Of a stretch of DNA of 64,000 nucleotides, positions 30,158 to 40,766 are shown piece by piece (position 1 is the first letter of the stretch; the number at the start of each line of letters is the position of its first letter). The position numbers and the translations under genes were made by a program. Origin of the DNA: Acinetobacter qingfengensis (lineage in GTDB: Bacteria > Pseudomonadota > Gammaproteobacteria > Pseudomonadales > Moraxellaceae); contig NZ_VXKN01000008.1 in NCBI RefSeq assembly GCF_008693185.1, forward strand, positions 88,904 through 152,903, read 5' to 3'. The notes beneath the pieces are model-generated. The model was not told where the DNA came from. It saw nothing but the letters and a program-made list of their open reading frames with translations, and did not search any database.

Positions 30158-31642
30158 ATGAGTTTTGCAAAAGTTTATTCTCGTAGTGTATTAGGTCTAC
30201 ATGCACCATTAATTGAAGTAGAAGTTCATTTAAGCCAGGGACTACCAGCGTTAACTATTGTTGGTTTACCAGAAGCAGCCGTCAGAGAAAGTAAAGATCG
30301 GGTACGTTCTGCCATAATCAATAGCGGTTTCCAATTTCCCAATAAACGTCTGACCATTAATCTGGCACCGGCAGATCTGCCTAAAGATGGTTCGCGATTA
30401 GATTTAGCTATTGCAGTTGGAATTTTGATTGCATCCGGTCAAATTTCAGAAAATCTTGCTGATCAATATGAATTTGTGGGTGAGTTGGCTCTAGATGGCC
30501 AATTACGTCATATTTCAGGGATTTTAAGTATTGCTCATGCCTGTAAAATTGCTACCCACCAACTGATTGTACCAACAGCGAATGCCAATGATGCTGCATG
30601 TATTCAACAGTTAAATGTGTTTGCCGCTGAAAGTTTAAAGCAGGTATGTCAGCATCTTGCTAATGAGCAAATTTTACCTCTTACCCAGTATAAAACCACA
30701 ACCTATCCAAATCAGATATTTCCAGATCTTGCTGATGTTAAAGGACAGCTCAAAGCTCGACGTGGTTTGGAAATTGCTGCGGCAGGTGGTCACTCCCTAT
30801 TATTTGTTGGCCCACCGGGAACTGGAAAAACTTTACTGGCTTCTCGATTACCAAGTATTTTACCGCCTTTATCCGACGAACAAAGTCTTGAAGTTGCCAG
30901 TATTTATTCAATTAGTAATCATAGCTATCAATTTGGTTTACGCCCCTTTCGTGCCCCACATCATACAGCTTCGGCTGTGGCATTAGTTGGTGGGGGCTCA
31001 CAACCTAAACCCGGTGAAATCACCTTAGCACATTTAGGTGTTTTATTTCTGGACGAATTACCTGAATTTGATCGAAAAGTTTTGGAAGTATTAAGGCAGC
31101 CTCTCGAATCCAAAGAAGTTGTCATCTCAAGAGCATCCAGACAAATTTGTTTTCCTGCAAATTTTCAATTGATTGCAGCAATGAATCCTTGCCCTTGTGG
31201 TTATGCTTTTCATCAGGATCAGCGCTGCGAATGCTCTACAGAAGCCATTAAACGTTATAAAAATCGCTTGTCTGGGCCATTACTTGACCGCATTGACTTG
31301 CATATTGAAGTCCCTCCAGTTTCTGTTCAGGAATTACAGCAACAGCAATCTGGTGAAAGTTCTGCATCCGTCAAAGCACGAGTAATGATTGCTCATCAAC
31401 GCCAATTACAGCGACAAAAGCAGCTTAATCATGCGTTGACGCCTCAGCAACTTGATCAGATTCTCACCCTAGATCAAACTAGTCAAAATATTCTGTCTGT
31501 CGCACAACAAAAATTACAACTTTCTGCTCGCGCTTACCATCGTATATTACGAGTGGCTCGAACCATTGCAGATCTGGCTGATAGTGATCAGGTTTCTGCC
31601 TTGCATATCAGTGAAGCTCTTTCTTATCGACCAGTCATGTAA
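30158..31642 (+). CDS. comM: Mg-chelatase-like AAA+ ATPase ComM, intact
   Basis: The 494-aa ATPase of the YifB/ComM family begins MSFAKVYSRSVLGLHAPLIEV. An N-terminal Lon-S5-like domain (LPKDGSRLDLAIAVGIL) is followed by Walker A in LFVGPPGTGKTLLASRLPSI. Walker B is GVLFLDELPEFDRKVLE, and the cysteine-rich AMNPCPCGY comes later. ComM is a helicase that extends recombination during natural transformation. In A. baumannii the gene is the known insertion target of AbaR-type resistance islands; here it runs unbroken. ATG 30158 after GTGGGG is preferred over the longer open frame. Confidence 0.95.
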   Translation: MSFAKVYSRSVLGLHAPLIEVEVHLSQGLPALTIVGLPEAAVRESKDRVRSAIINSGFQFPNKRLTINLAPADLPKDGSRLDLAIAVGILIASGQISENLADQYEFVGELALDGQLRHISGILSIAHACKIATHQLIVPTANANDAACIQQLNVFAAESLKQVCQHLANEQILPLTQYKTTTYPNQIFPDLADVKGQLKARRGLEIAAAGGHSLLFVGPPGTGKTLLASRLPSILPPLSDEQSLEVASIYSISNHSYQFGLRPFRAPHHTASAVALVGGGSQPKPGEITLAHLGVLFLDELPEFDRKVLEVLRQPLESKEVVISRASRQICFPANFQLIAAMNPCPCGYAFHQDQRCECSTEAIKRYKNRLSGPLLDRIDLHIEVPPVSVQELQQQQSGESSASVKARVMIAHQRQLQRQKQLNHALTPQQLDQILTLDQTSQNILSVAQQKLQLSARAYHRILRVARTIADLADSDQVSALHISEALSYRPVM

Positions 31643-31678
31643 ATCAAAAAGCAGGACAAATTGTCCTGCTTTTTGATT
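31643..31678. terminator. Bidirectional terminator between comM and the TorF-family porin
   Basis: AAAAAGCAGGACAAATTGTCCTGCTTTTT forms a 10-base-pair GC-containing stem with an A-run before and a T-run after, so it can stop transcription from both convergent genes (parts quoted: AGCAGGACAA / TTGTCCTGCT). Confidence 0.88.
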
Positions 31679-31700
31679 TAATAATGATCTTTACGACAAT

Positions 31701-32459
31701 TTAGAATGTTTTGGTTAGCGTAAACACTGCACCAGTATCAACAGCTCTTTTTTCAGAACTTGTCATACCATCTGTATCAATATTGGTGCCTACAGCAGCC
31801 AATTCAGCAGTTAAACCTTCAACAGATTTAACGTTATAATTTACGCCCACTTTCCAGTCCACATAATCATCATTACCACCACCGAAGAAATCATCTTCAT
31901 CAACCTTGGTGTACCCAACACTTGCCACACCACCAAATCCAGTATCAGCAAATGGTACAGAATATCCTAAGGTAAAATTCCATCCATTAGGGCCTTCTTT
32001 ACCCCAGAAATCAGGTGTGTAATTGACGTTGGTTAATAAGCTATCCCCCGATGCCAATACATCGGCAAAAGTTAATTTGCCATAAAATTCTGGTGAATTT
32101 GCATCACTTTCGCTAGGATAGTTATAGTAAACCACACCCACATCAAGTGTAGGTTTAATTGAACCTAATTGTAATGGTGTTGTATAACCAATCTGCGGGT
32201 CAAGTTCCATACTGGCATTTCCAACTTTGACATTTGAAGCAAAAGCTGAAAAATATAACCCCGAATTATGTGCTAGAGTAAAGCTTCCCTGAATTGCCGG
32301 ATCATTTTCGGCCTGAGTTATGCCACGAAAACGATAATCAGAAGTTAAGGCTACGCTACCGCTTAGGCTTAATCCATATTGATCCAATCCATTATCTGCC
32401 GCAAAAGTTGCCCCAGATACTAATGAAATTGCAGCCAAAAGAAATGTTTTTTTGATCAT
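31701..32459 (-). CDS. TorF-family putative porin
   Basis: The 252-aa outer-membrane protein has a signal peptide (LLAAISLVSGATFA). It then shows the family start LSLSGSVALTSDYRFRGITQ, repeated amphipathic beta strands and a C-terminal phenylalanine (FTLTKTF). The Gcw_chp/TIGR02001 family is found in many proteobacteria, and its substrate is not established. It is divergent from an OprD-type porin gene across a 352-base gap. Confidence 0.88.
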   Translation of the reverse strand: MIKKTFLLAAISLVSGATFAADNGLDQYGLSLSGSVALTSDYRFRGITQAENDPAIQGSFTLAHNSGLYFSAFASNVKVGNASMELDPQIGYTTPLQLGSIKPTLDVGVVYYNYPSESDANSPEFYGKLTFADVLASGDSLLTNVNYTPDFWGKEGPNGWNFTLGYSVPFADTGFGGVASVGYTKVDEDDFFGGGNDDYVDWKVGVNYNVKSVEGLTAELAAVGTNIDTDGMTSSEKRAVDTGAVFTLTKTF

Positions 32460-32811
32460 TGGAAATTCTCCACCAATTGAAGTATTTTGGACTCAAAGCT
32501 AAAAAGCAATATATATGCCAACAAAATTAAAAGCCGATATTTTTACAACTTATTCATTGGCATTATATTGATTTTATCAAGTTTTCTTATTATTAATCAT
32601 TAATTCATCAGCAAAAACTATATTTTGACTTAATTTTAAGCTATTTTTAGGCTAAATTATTATGTTTGCCTAAAAAATGTCACGCAAATGAAATAAATTT
32701 GATATAAATGACCATTTTATTATAGAGTACCGTTTCAATTTGTTAAGTAACTCTTTATGAGTCATTAGTTACGAATAACAAATCGTTCAGGTATCTATTT
32801 AGGGGATATAA
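32460..32811. other. AT-rich divergent promoter region between two porin genes
   Basis: The 352 bases contain no plausible gene. They are strongly AT-rich with many TTTAAT and TATTAT words, as expected for two outward promoters. The only clear signal is the SD AGGGG before the OprD-type gene. No operator stands out. Confidence 0.6.
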
Positions 32812-34086
32812 ATGTTTAAAACACAAAAGCTTGCATTGGCATTCGTGATCAACGCTGCACTGATTTCAACCGCGTTTGCCAGCGAGCAAAGTGAATCAAA
32901 GGGATTTATTGACGATGCCTCAGGTTCCGTACTATTGCGTAATGGCTTTCTCCAACGTGATAAAAAAAATGGTTTAGCTGATACCAATTCATGGGTTCAA
33001 TCTGTAATGCTAAAAGCAGAATCTGGCTTCACCCAAGGCACAATTGGCTTTGGTGTTGATGTCATAGGAGATTTCTCTTTCAAACTAGGTGATAACCAAC
33101 ATTCTGGCAATAATATGATTGCACACCATAATGATGGTACACCGTATGACCAGTGGACACGTGGCGGTGGCGCAGTAAAGGCCCGTATCTCTAACACAAC
33201 AGTAAAATATGGTACACAGGTTCTTGATTTACCTGTACTGGCCAGCATGACTACACGTAATGTACCCGAATACTTTACAGGTGTACTGGTCACCAGCCAT
33301 GAAATTGATAATTTAGAATTAGTTGCAGGTAAATTCACTAAAAATCAGCAACCAGATCAAATTTCTTCAGACAAAAATGGGTTGGATCGGGCAGTTGTCT
33401 GGGGTGCCAAATACAAAATTAATGATCAACTGAATGCATCATATTATGGCGCAGATATCAAAGATAAGTTACAACGCCATTATGTTAATACCAATTTTAA
33501 ACAAGCTTTAGCAAATGATGCATCTTTGACCTATGATTTCAGTGGTTATGCAAGCAAGTTTGAAAAAGGTGCATCAACCTACTTTATGGGCAACCTGACA
33601 GAAGATAAAAATAACTATATCTGGGCAGTATCAGGAACGTATAACCAAGGCCCGCATACTTTAATGGCTGCATATCAGCAAAATACTGGTGGTATCGGTT
33701 ACGATTATGGTAGCAATGCAGATGGTGGTCAGTCCATTTATCTACCGAACTCATACCTTTCTGATTTTAACAGCAAAGATGAAAAATCTGTACAATTACA
33801 GTATACGCTTGATTTTGGTGCATTTAATGTTCCTGGTCTAAAATGGACCACTGCGTATGTTTATGGTTGGGATATTGACTTAATTAATCAAGTCTCTAAT
33901 GACACCAATGCCAAAGAACACGAATTTTTTAATCAGGTCAGTTATACCGTACAAAGTGGTTTTGCCAAAAATCTTAGCGTCCGTGCACGTCATTCTATCT
34001 TGCGTGACAGTGTAGCTGGTGCAAATGCTTATGGTGAAATCAATGAAACTCGTATCTTCGTAGATTTCCCGATTAAATTTTTCTGA
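32812..34086 (+). CDS. OprD-family outer-membrane porin
   Basis: The 424-aa protein has a signal peptide (FVINAALISTAFA). The OprD family start follows: FIDDASGSVLLRNGFLQRDKK, then a strand with WVQSVMLKAESGFTQGTIGFGVDV. The barrel ends in phenylalanine (DFPIKFF). OprD-type porins pass small substrates such as basic amino acids, aromatic acids or carboxylates, and the substrate cannot be assigned here. The strong SD AGGGGATATAA supports ATG 32812. A terminator follows directly. Confidence 0.93.
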   Translation: MFKTQKLALAFVINAALISTAFASEQSESKGFIDDASGSVLLRNGFLQRDKKNGLADTNSWVQSVMLKAESGFTQGTIGFGVDVIGDFSFKLGDNQHSGNNMIAHHNDGTPYDQWTRGGGAVKARISNTTVKYGTQVLDLPVLASMTTRNVPEYFTGVLVTSHEIDNLELVAGKFTKNQQPDQISSDKNGLDRAVVWGAKYKINDQLNASYYGADIKDKLQRHYVNTNFKQALANDASLTYDFSGYASKFEKGASTYFMGNLTEDKNNYIWAVSGTYNQGPHTLMAAYQQNTGGIGYDYGSNADGGQSIYLPNSYLSDFNSKDEKSVQLQYTLDFGAFNVPGLKWTTAYVYGWDIDLINQVSNDTNAKEHEFFNQVSYTVQSGFAKNLSVRARHSILRDSVAGANAYGEINETRIFVDFPIKFF

Positions 34087-34104
34087 TTAAAAAGTTAATC
34101 ACCA

Positions 34105-34140
34105 TAAAAAAACCTGCATTTCAACATGCAGGTTTTTTTA
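34105..34140. terminator. Bidirectional terminator between the OprD-type gene and ppa
   Basis: ACCTGCAT-TTCA-ACATGCAGGT forms a strong stem between an A-run and a T-run, serving both convergent genes. Confidence 0.88.
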
Positions 34141-34155
34141 TACAAAAATTAAAAT

Positions 34156-34683
34156 TTATTTTTTTGCTGCTTCAATGGCTTTTAATACTTCAGCTTTAGC
34201 AACCTCAGCATTTTCCCAACCACTAATTTTAACCCATTTGCCTGGTTCTAAATCTTTGTAGTGTGCAAAAAAATGTTCAATCTGGTTAATCAATAAAGCT
34301 GGTAAATCTGTATATTCTTTTACATCTTTATATAAAGGTGTTAGTTTTTCATGTGGTACCGCAACCAGTTTTGCATCAATACCACCGTCATCTTCCATAT
34401 TCAACTTGCCAACAGGGCGACAACGAATCACTGAACCTGGCTCTACCGGATAAGGTGTCACAACCAATACATCCAATGGATCACCATCTTCAGATAAAGT
34501 ATTTGGCACATAACCATAGTTTGCAGGATAGAACATTGCTGTCGCCATAAAACGATCTACGAATAAAGCGTCAGAATCTTTATCTACTTCATATTTAATC
34601 GGTGCAGCATTTGCTGGAATTTCAATGACTACATAAATGTCATTTGGTGCATCTTTACCGGCCGGGATATTGTTGTAACTCAT
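34156..34683 (-). CDS. ppa: Inorganic pyrophosphatase
   Basis: The 175-aa family I enzyme begins [23 protein letters not shown]. It has the active-site signature [14 protein letters not shown] (Asp residues binding Mg2+) and [16 protein letters not shown]. It hydrolyses pyrophosphate in the cytoplasm. The open frame extends to 34746, but ATG 34683 gives the standard length and has AAGAG upstream. Confidence 0.96.
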   Translation of the reverse strand: MSYNNIPAGKDAPNDIYVVIEIPANAAPIKYEVDKDSDALFVDRFMATAMFYPANYGYVPNTLSEDGDPLDVLVVTPYPVEPGSVIRCRPVGKLNMEDDGGIDAKLVAVPHEKLTPLYKDVKEYTDLPALLINQIEHFFAHYKDLEPGKWVKISGWENAEVAKAEVLKAIEAAKK

Positions 34684-34813
34684 AGCAATACTCTTAAATA
34701 ACCTGAAATCGTTGCGATGATAACCTAGATCGTTATACTCTGGCATGTATTATAAGAGCAAATTTATAAAAAATTACAGCATTACTCTATAATTCAGAAT
34801 TAACTGCTTAGGA

Positions 34814-35209
34814 TTAAAACCTAATACACATCCACAGCAGAATAATTGGACATAATGTAGCCAATACCCATAAAATAGAACGTATAAGATGTGCATTACA
34901 CAGATAACTAATACCGTACAAAATACGTAAAAGAATATAAACACTGCCAAGCATAATTGAAAAATAATCTGGTACAACCAAATAATCTGCCATTAACATG
35001 GCAGCAATAAACAATGGCAAACCTTCAAAACTATTTTGCTGCACTGCATTTGCACGAGCTACAAGCCCAGTTTGTGTTGCTAAATATTCTCTCGGGCTAC
35101 CATGTAAATGACGTTTATAGCCTGAACGCAGACGAGCAATAAATGCAAAAATATAAGGCAAAAGACATGCTGCCAGGATAATCAAGATAATGATATTTAG
35201 GCTATGCAC
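34814..35209 (-). CDS. MAPEG-family membrane protein
   Basis: The 131-aa protein has four hydrophobic segments and the MAPEG motif ARANAVQQNSFEGLPLFIAA after the first loop. The family includes microsomal glutathione transferases and bacterial relatives of unknown substrate. The start is a GTG at 35209 with AGGA about 12 bases upstream. It stands alone between ppa and a divergent membrane protein gene. Confidence 0.85.
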   Translation of the reverse strand: MHSLNIIILIILAACLLPYIFAFIARLRSGYKRHLHGSPREYLATQTGLVARANAVQQNSFEGLPLFIAAMLMADYLVVPDYFSIMLGSVYILLRILYGISYLCNAHLIRSILWVLATLCPIILLWMCIRF

Positions 35210-35293
35210 CTGAACAAATCCTAAGAAAATTAGAGGCCAGCCATGATAACATGCTTAGGCTAAAGATCAGACATTTTTGAATAGGAAGCTTTC

Positions 35294-35680
35294 ATGAGTC
35301 ACCCCGATCCAGACCGAGAACTCCAGCAAGCACTTGAAAAACGACAGAAAAACATCCATGAACTCAATCGTATTCTCTGGGTAGTTCTACCTACTCTGGC
35401 CTTACTGATCAGCATGATCGTGGCAAATTATAATATTTGGTCAACCTTGTTTAGCTTTATCGTGCTGAGTACAGCATTTATCTTGGTAGGAATTAAACAA
35501 AAAAATTTGAGCCTTGTATTGGTTCTTACACTTATTTATTGTTTGATTGATAATTATCTAAGCTACCAGTATCAACTCAATAGTAGTGGCTTAAAACGCC
35601 AGTTACTCATGTTGCTGTTTATTACCATCATTGGTTTAGGTCGTAACTTTGCAGATCGTGCCATGTTGAATAAAACCTAA
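35294..35680 (+). CDS. Uncharacterised membrane protein
   Basis: The 128-aa protein has a charged N-terminus (SHPDPDRELQQALEKRQKN) followed by four hydrophobic stretches (around ILWVVLPTLALLISMIVAN, LFSFIVLSTAFILVGI, LVLVLTLIYCLIDNYL and LLMLLFITIIGLG). No family is recognised. A good SD (AGGAAGC) precedes the ATG. It is divergent from the MAPEG gene and converges on fadD, with a terminator between. Confidence 0.7.
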   Translation: MSHPDPDRELQQALEKRQKNIHELNRILWVVLPTLALLISMIVANYNIWSTLFSFIVLSTAFILVGIKQKNLSLVLVLTLIYCLIDNYLSYQYQLNSSGLKRQLLMLLFITIIGLGRNFADRAMLNKT

Positions 35681-35686
35681 ATATAA

Positions 35687-35722
35687 TAAAAAAAGCAGCC
35701 AGTTATGAGTACTGCCTGCTTT
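35687..35722 (-). terminator. Terminator after fadD
   Basis: The minus strand forms GCAGGCAGT / ACTGGCTGC with one mismatch, followed by TTTTTTTATT. On the plus strand it also ends in TTTT after GCCTGC, so it may serve both directions. Confidence 0.75.
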
Positions 35723-35744
35723 TCTGTTCTACACACCCAATATA

Positions 35745-37418
35745 TTATTTACGTAAATCTTTACGCAAAATTTTTCCAACATTGGATTTTGGTAATTCAT
35801 CCAGAAATTCAACATAACGTGGACGTTTATAACCAGTTAAATTGGCTTTTGCATAAGCCAGAATTTCTTCTGATGTTAAACTTGGGTCTTTTTTAACGAT
35901 AAACATTTTCGGTGCTTCACCTGATTTGTCATCTTTAACACCAATGACTGCAACCTCAAGAACTTTTGGATGTTTTGCAACAACTTCCTCAATTTCACTC
36001 GGATACACATTAAAGCCTGATACCAGAATCATATCTTTTTTACGGTCGACAATTTTTATGTAACCATTTTGATCCATGATACCAATATCACCTGTACGGA
36101 AAAAACCATCTTTGGTCATCACCTTTTCAGTTTCATCAGGACGGTTCCAATAGCCTTTCATGACTTGTGGACCACGAACACAGATTTCTCCCTGTTCACC
36201 CAAAGGCACTTCTGCCCCATCATCATCCAAAATGGCCATATCTGTTGAAGGTGCAGGAACACCAATCGTACCGGTAAATTCAAGATTGGCAGGTGGATTA
36301 ACTGATGCTAGTGGAGAAGTTTCAGATAATCCATAACCTTCAATAATATTAGAACCTGTCACTTGTTTCCATAGTTCTGCCGTAGATGGTAATACAGCCA
36401 TACCACCACCAATCGCAATTTTTAAATTACTGTGATCAAGTTTTTTAAATTCTTCATTGTGTACCAATGCATTAAAAAGCGTGTTGACTGCTGGGAAAAA
36501 TGCTGGCTTGTATTTACGCAATTCGCCAATAACAGCCGGTAAATCACGTGGGTTGGGAATTAAAATATTGGTTGAACCACGATACATACCGTAAAGTGCA
36601 CAAACTGTAAAAGCAAAAATATGATAAAGTGGTAACGCACATACAATACGTTCCCCTTCTTTTGCCGCACCTTGTCCAAACTTGGTGGAAAAGATCACAT
36701 CAACCTGTAGCATATTAGCGATCAAGTTACGATGTGTCAGTTCGGCACCTTTGGAAATTCCAGTTGTTCCGCCAGTATATTGTAAAACCGCCGTATCACT
36801 TAAGTTGATATTTGGACGCTGATATTTATGGGGAGAAATTTTGTTTAATGCTTCTTTAAAGCCAATATGTTCAGAAATATGCCAATCTGGAACCTGTTTA
36901 CGTACTTTACGCAGAACAAAATTGACAATTGAGCCTTTAATCAGCCCAAGCATGTCGCCAACACCTGTAACGACAACATGCTTAACAGTTGTTTTACCCA
37001 GAATTGCCTGATAAACATGTGCAAAGTTTTCGACAATAATTAAGACTTCAGCACCAGAATCATTAAGTTGATGTTCTAATTCACGTGCAGTATAAAGTGG
37101 ATTGACATTGACCAAAACTAATCCTGCCCGAAAGACAGCTAAGGCCACAATTGGATATTGAAAAACATTGGGCATCATTACTGCAACCCGTGAACCTTTT
37201 GGTAAATTCAGGCTTTGTAGGTACGCTGCAAATTTCAGGCTATAAGTTTCTAATTCAGCAAAAGTTAGCACTTTATCCATGAACAAAAAGGCTTCACGGG
37301 AACCATATTTTTTAAAATTTTCTTCAAAAACATCAATTAAAGATGTATTTTCAGCAGGCAAGCTAATGTCTTTCGGTATTGCATATTTTTCGTAAGTCTT
37401 GAGCCAAACTTTATCCAT
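35745..37418 (-). CDS. fadD: Long-chain-fatty-acid-CoA ligase
   Basis: The 557-aa adenylate-forming enzyme has the AMP-binding motif YTGGTTGISKGAELTHRN. It also has GYGLSETSPLASVNPP and the C-terminal motif DRKKDMILVSGFNVYPSEIE, and a Lys in the A10 region (LPKSNVGKILRKDLRK). It activates fatty acids to acyl-CoA on the inner membrane for beta-oxidation. Start ATG 37418 follows TAGGTATT and gives a length close to E. coli FadD. It feeds the fadBA pathway encoded 15 kb away. Confidence 0.92.
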   Translation of the reverse strand: MDKVWLKTYEKYAIPKDISLPAENTSLIDVFEENFKKYGSREAFLFMDKVLTFAELETYSLKFAAYLQSLNLPKGSRVAVMMPNVFQYPIVALAVFRAGLVLVNVNPLYTARELEHQLNDSGAEVLIIVENFAHVYQAILGKTTVKHVVVTGVGDMLGLIKGSIVNFVLRKVRKQVPDWHISEHIGFKEALNKISPHKYQRPNINLSDTAVLQYTGGTTGISKGAELTHRNLIANMLQVDVIFSTKFGQGAAKEGERIVCALPLYHIFAFTVCALYGMYRGSTNILIPNPRDLPAVIGELRKYKPAFFPAVNTLFNALVHNEEFKKLDHSNLKIAIGGGMAVLPSTAELWKQVTGSNIIEGYGLSETSPLASVNPPANLEFTGTIGVPAPSTDMAILDDDGAEVPLGEQGEICVRGPQVMKGYWNRPDETEKVMTKDGFFRTGDIGIMDQNGYIKIVDRKKDMILVSGFNVYPSEIEEVVAKHPKVLEVAVIGVKDDKSGEAPKMFIVKKDPSLTSEEILAYAKANLTGYKRPRYVEFLDELPKSNVGKILRKDLRK

Positions 37419-37592
37419 AATACCTACTACTCCACTTGTTATAATAGTTCGAGTATACCATTGATCTACCCGAACCATTGATTTCTATCTTTACGATAAG
37501 TCGATGAGTTTATCTTTGTTATTGGTCAAAGACATCTTATCCACTATTTTATAAAAAATAATTACTTAACCACTGACTATACCGATTATCAA

Positions 37593-39812
37593 TCAGAGTT
37601 CAAGTAACATTCCATGTGCTTTTTGATACCCTCGTGGCAAAAGCTTCCCTTTCGTTGCTTTCTTTCCATGATAAGGTTTTAAATCCTGACCTTTTAATGT
37701 CAACACACGAGTTCCTACCAGTATTTTTAACACATCTTGCTCAAGATTGAGTGCAATATGACTGATTAGTTCATCATCATTTTCAAGTTGTATCATCTTG
37801 TTACCCTTGCCTTTACTCAATTCAGGCAATTGTTCCTGATCAATCACCAATAATCGCCCCTGCCGTGTTAATAAAGCAAGATGGCTTTTTTGTGGATTGA
37901 ATATTACAGGTAATGCTTTGAAACCAGTTGCAACGGTTAGAAAAGTTTTACCCGCTTTAGCAGCAGTATCAAGTTGTTTTAATTGCGTTTTAAAGCCATA
38001 TCCTTGTGAACTTAAACTGATAATACTTTGTTCATCCTCACCCATAATGACTTGAATAAAAGACACACCCGAAGCCGGATTTAATTTGGATGTCAATGGT
38101 TCACCCTGTCCACGCGCAGATGGTAATCCATTAGCAGCCAATGCATAACTACGCCCAGTTTGGTCAAGGAAATACACGCGTTGGTTAGTTTTTCCAATAC
38201 ATGAATCCAGGTACTGATCACTGGCACGATAGTTTAATTGTGTTGCATCAATTTCACCTTTGGCCATTCTGACCCAGCCAGCCTCAGAAAGAACAACTGT
38301 TACCGTTTCCGCTGGAATAAAATCCGATTCCTTGATTTGAACAGCTTCCTTACGATGTACGATTGGAGAGCGCCGATCATCACCAAACTTTTTGGCATCT
38401 TCATTTAATTCTGAAATCATCAGTTTTTTCAATGATTCAGGATTATTGAGTTGTTCACGAATGATGGCTGCTCGAACAGCTAATTCATCCTGCTCCTTAC
38501 GAATTTCCATCTCTTCCAGTTTGGCTAAATGACGTAATTTTAGCTCAAGAATGGCTTCAGCTTGAATTTCATCAATTCCAAAATGTGACATCAATACTGA
38601 TTTGGGATGATCTTCTTCGCGAATAATTTTAATTACTGTATCAATATCTAGATAAGCAATCAGCAAACCCGCCAGAATATGTAAACGTTTCTCAATTTTA
38701 TTCAGATGAAAGGTCAACCGATTGGTGATGGTTTGAGTACGAATCTCAATCCATTCCAACAGGATCTTACGGATAGATTTGACCTGTGGGCGACCATCTG
38801 CCCCAATCATATTTAAATTGACACGATAGCTACTTTCCAAATCTGTGGTTGCAAATAAATGGCTCATGATGGCATCAGCATCTATTCGATTGGAGCGCAG
38901 TACAATCACCAACCGCGTTGGGTTTTTATGATCGGATTCATCTCGTAGGTCGGTCACAAAAGGTAGCTTTTTAGCCAGCATCTGATCTGCAATCTGGGTG
39001 ATCACCTTCGAACCTGAAACCTGATAAGGCAAATGCTCGATAATGATTTCATTTTTTTCAACTTTATATACCGCACGCATGCGGTAACTACCACGTCCTG
39101 TTGTTTGGATTTTCAAAATTTCGTCTTGCGGTGTAATAATCTCTGCATAAGTCGGTAAATCTGGTGCAGGAATATATTCTTGTAATTTTTCATCCGTCAG
39201 ATTCGAATTTTTAATCAACGCAACTGTGCCTTTGACCACTTCACGTAAATTATGTGGTGGAATATCAGTTGCCATTCCAACAGCAATGCCTGTTGTACCA
39301 TTTAACAAAATATTCGGTACACGTGCAGGTAAGGTCAGTGGCTCTTTTAAACTTCCATCAAAGTTATCCTGCCACTCGCATGTACCTTGCCCAAGTTCAC
39401 TAAGCAATAATTCACTGAATGCCGAAAGTTTCGCTTCGGTATAACGCATCGCGGCAAACGATTTGGGATCATCAGGCGATCCCCAGTTACCTTGACCTTC
39501 AATAAATGGATAGCGATAACTAAATGGCTGTGCCATTAACACCATTGCTTCATAACAGGCACTGTCTCCATGCGGATGATATTTACCTAATACATCCCCT
39601 ACTGTACGCGCAGATTTTTTGGGTTTTCCTGTACTTTTTAAACCCAACTCACTCATTGCATATACGATACGACGTTGTACCGGTTTCAAACCATCACTAA
39701 TATGTGGTAAAGCACGATCCATGATGACGTACATGGCATAATTGAGATAGGCTTGTTCAGTAAATTCTGCAACAGATCGATTTTCAGTTGCATGGTGCGC
39801 TAGGCTACTCAT
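37593..39812 (-). CDS. parC: DNA topoisomerase IV subunit A
   Basis: The 739-aa subunit has the active-site tyrosine Tyr124 in [12 protein letters not shown] and the quinolone-binding region [19 protein letters not shown]. Ser84 and Glu88 are both wild type, so no common ParC resistance change is present. The C-terminal beta-pinwheel follows. It decatenates daughter chromosomes with ParE. Start ATG 39812 has GGAATAATG upstream and gives the standard Acinetobacter numbering. Confidence 0.96.
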   Translation of the reverse strand: MSSLAHHATENRSVAEFTEQAYLNYAMYVIMDRALPHISDGLKPVQRRIVYAMSELGLKSTGKPKKSARTVGDVLGKYHPHGDSACYEAMVLMAQPFSYRYPFIEGQGNWGSPDDPKSFAAMRYTEAKLSAFSELLLSELGQGTCEWQDNFDGSLKEPLTLPARVPNILLNGTTGIAVGMATDIPPHNLREVVKGTVALIKNSNLTDEKLQEYIPAPDLPTYAEIITPQDEILKIQTTGRGSYRMRAVYKVEKNEIIIEHLPYQVSGSKVITQIADQMLAKKLPFVTDLRDESDHKNPTRLVIVLRSNRIDADAIMSHLFATTDLESSYRVNLNMIGADGRPQVKSIRKILLEWIEIRTQTITNRLTFHLNKIEKRLHILAGLLIAYLDIDTVIKIIREEDHPKSVLMSHFGIDEIQAEAILELKLRHLAKLEEMEIRKEQDELAVRAAIIREQLNNPESLKKLMISELNEDAKKFGDDRRSPIVHRKEAVQIKESDFIPAETVTVVLSEAGWVRMAKGEIDATQLNYRASDQYLDSCIGKTNQRVYFLDQTGRSYALAANGLPSARGQGEPLTSKLNPASGVSFIQVIMGEDEQSIISLSSQGYGFKTQLKQLDTAAKAGKTFLTVATGFKALPVIFNPQKSHLALLTRQGRLLVIDQEQLPELSKGKGNKMIQLENDDELISHIALNLEQDVLKILVGTRVLTLKGQDLKPYHGKKATKGKLLPRGYQKAHGMLLEL

Positions 39813-40078
39813 AGTACAGTCATTATTCCTGAATTTTTAATTGGTAAATCTCATGCTATGCTAAGTGGCATCATAGATTTGGGCAAGTCAGAATCACAAA
39901 TTCCCAGCATATTATTTTTATAAATTGCAACTTTATAACCATCTACCTATAAAAAACAGGCAATCTGACATGATCAATCACTGACTAGCAAAAAATAAGG
40001 AATTTTTATATACACCAAAAGTCGTAAATCATTTTATAATAATGCGTCTTTTTCATACACTCTAGTTAGAAGGAACTC

Positions 40079-40588
40079 ATGACTCCTCTTGATCCCTTAA
40101 CTCAAGCTACTGAACAAACTGAGTTATCGATGTCCGTATTGATGACCCCTGATATGGCAAACTTTGCGGGCAATGTCCATGGTGGGACAATTCTTAAATT
40201 ACTGGATCAGGTGGCTTTCGCCTGTGCCAGTCGCTACTCAGGTAGCTATGTTGTTACCTTATCTGTTGATAAAGTTCTATTTAAGGAACCGATTCATGTA
40301 GGTGAACTGGTCACATTTCTAGCATGTGTGAATCATGTGGGAACCTCCTCCATGGAAATTGGTATTCGGGTTGAAGCACAAAATATCCAAAAACGCACAA
40401 TCCGCCATACCAACAGTTGCTATTTCACCATGATTGCAGTAGACGAAACTCGTAAACCAACTGCCATTCAACCACTGGTTTTAGATACAGATTTAAAACG
40501 ATGCCGTTTTCAGGCTGCAGAACAACGCAAAAAATCTCGGTTGGAACAACAAAATACTCGCCAGTCCTGTAGCATTTTTAAGGAATAA
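40079..40588 (+). CDS. Acyl-CoA thioesterase, hotdog fold
   Basis: The 169-aa protein has the hotdog acyl-CoA thioesterase pattern. MTPDMANFAGNVHGGTILKLLDQVAFACASR holds the conserved NxHGGxxLxxxD helix (key residues Asn, His, Asp), and VLFKEPIHVGELVTF follows. It probably hydrolyses acyl-CoA in the cytoplasm and resembles YciA and related acyl-CoA hydrolases. A good SD (AAGGAACTC) precedes ATG 40079. It is monocistronic and divergent from parC. Confidence 0.88.
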   Translation: MTPLDPLTQATEQTELSMSVLMTPDMANFAGNVHGGTILKLLDQVAFACASRYSGSYVVTLSVDKVLFKEPIHVGELVTFLACVNHVGTSSMEIGIRVEAQNIQKRTIRHTNSCYFTMIAVDETRKPTAIQPLVLDTDLKRCRFQAAEQRKKSRLEQQNTRQSCSIFKE

Positions 40589-40694
40589 TTCCTTTAAAAA
40601 TATTTATTTGTGGCGAGTTATTCGCCACATTTTTTTTAATTCCTTGAAAATGTATAAAAAAAATGCAATTACATCATTTTTTATAGAAAAAGAT

Positions 40695-40723
40695 TTGCAT
40701 CCACTACAAACTGCCATTACAAT
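40695..40723 (+). promoter_or_regulatory. Promoter of the tRNA-Glu genes
   Basis: TTGCAT (-35), a 17-base spacer and TACAAT (-10) lie 43 bases upstream of the first tRNA-Glu. The -35 and spacer length are the same as in the atp promoter of this window. Confidence 0.75.
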
Positions 40724-40766
40724 GCACCTCGTTCTGGACAAGCTAGTAAATAACTTGTTCATTAGC

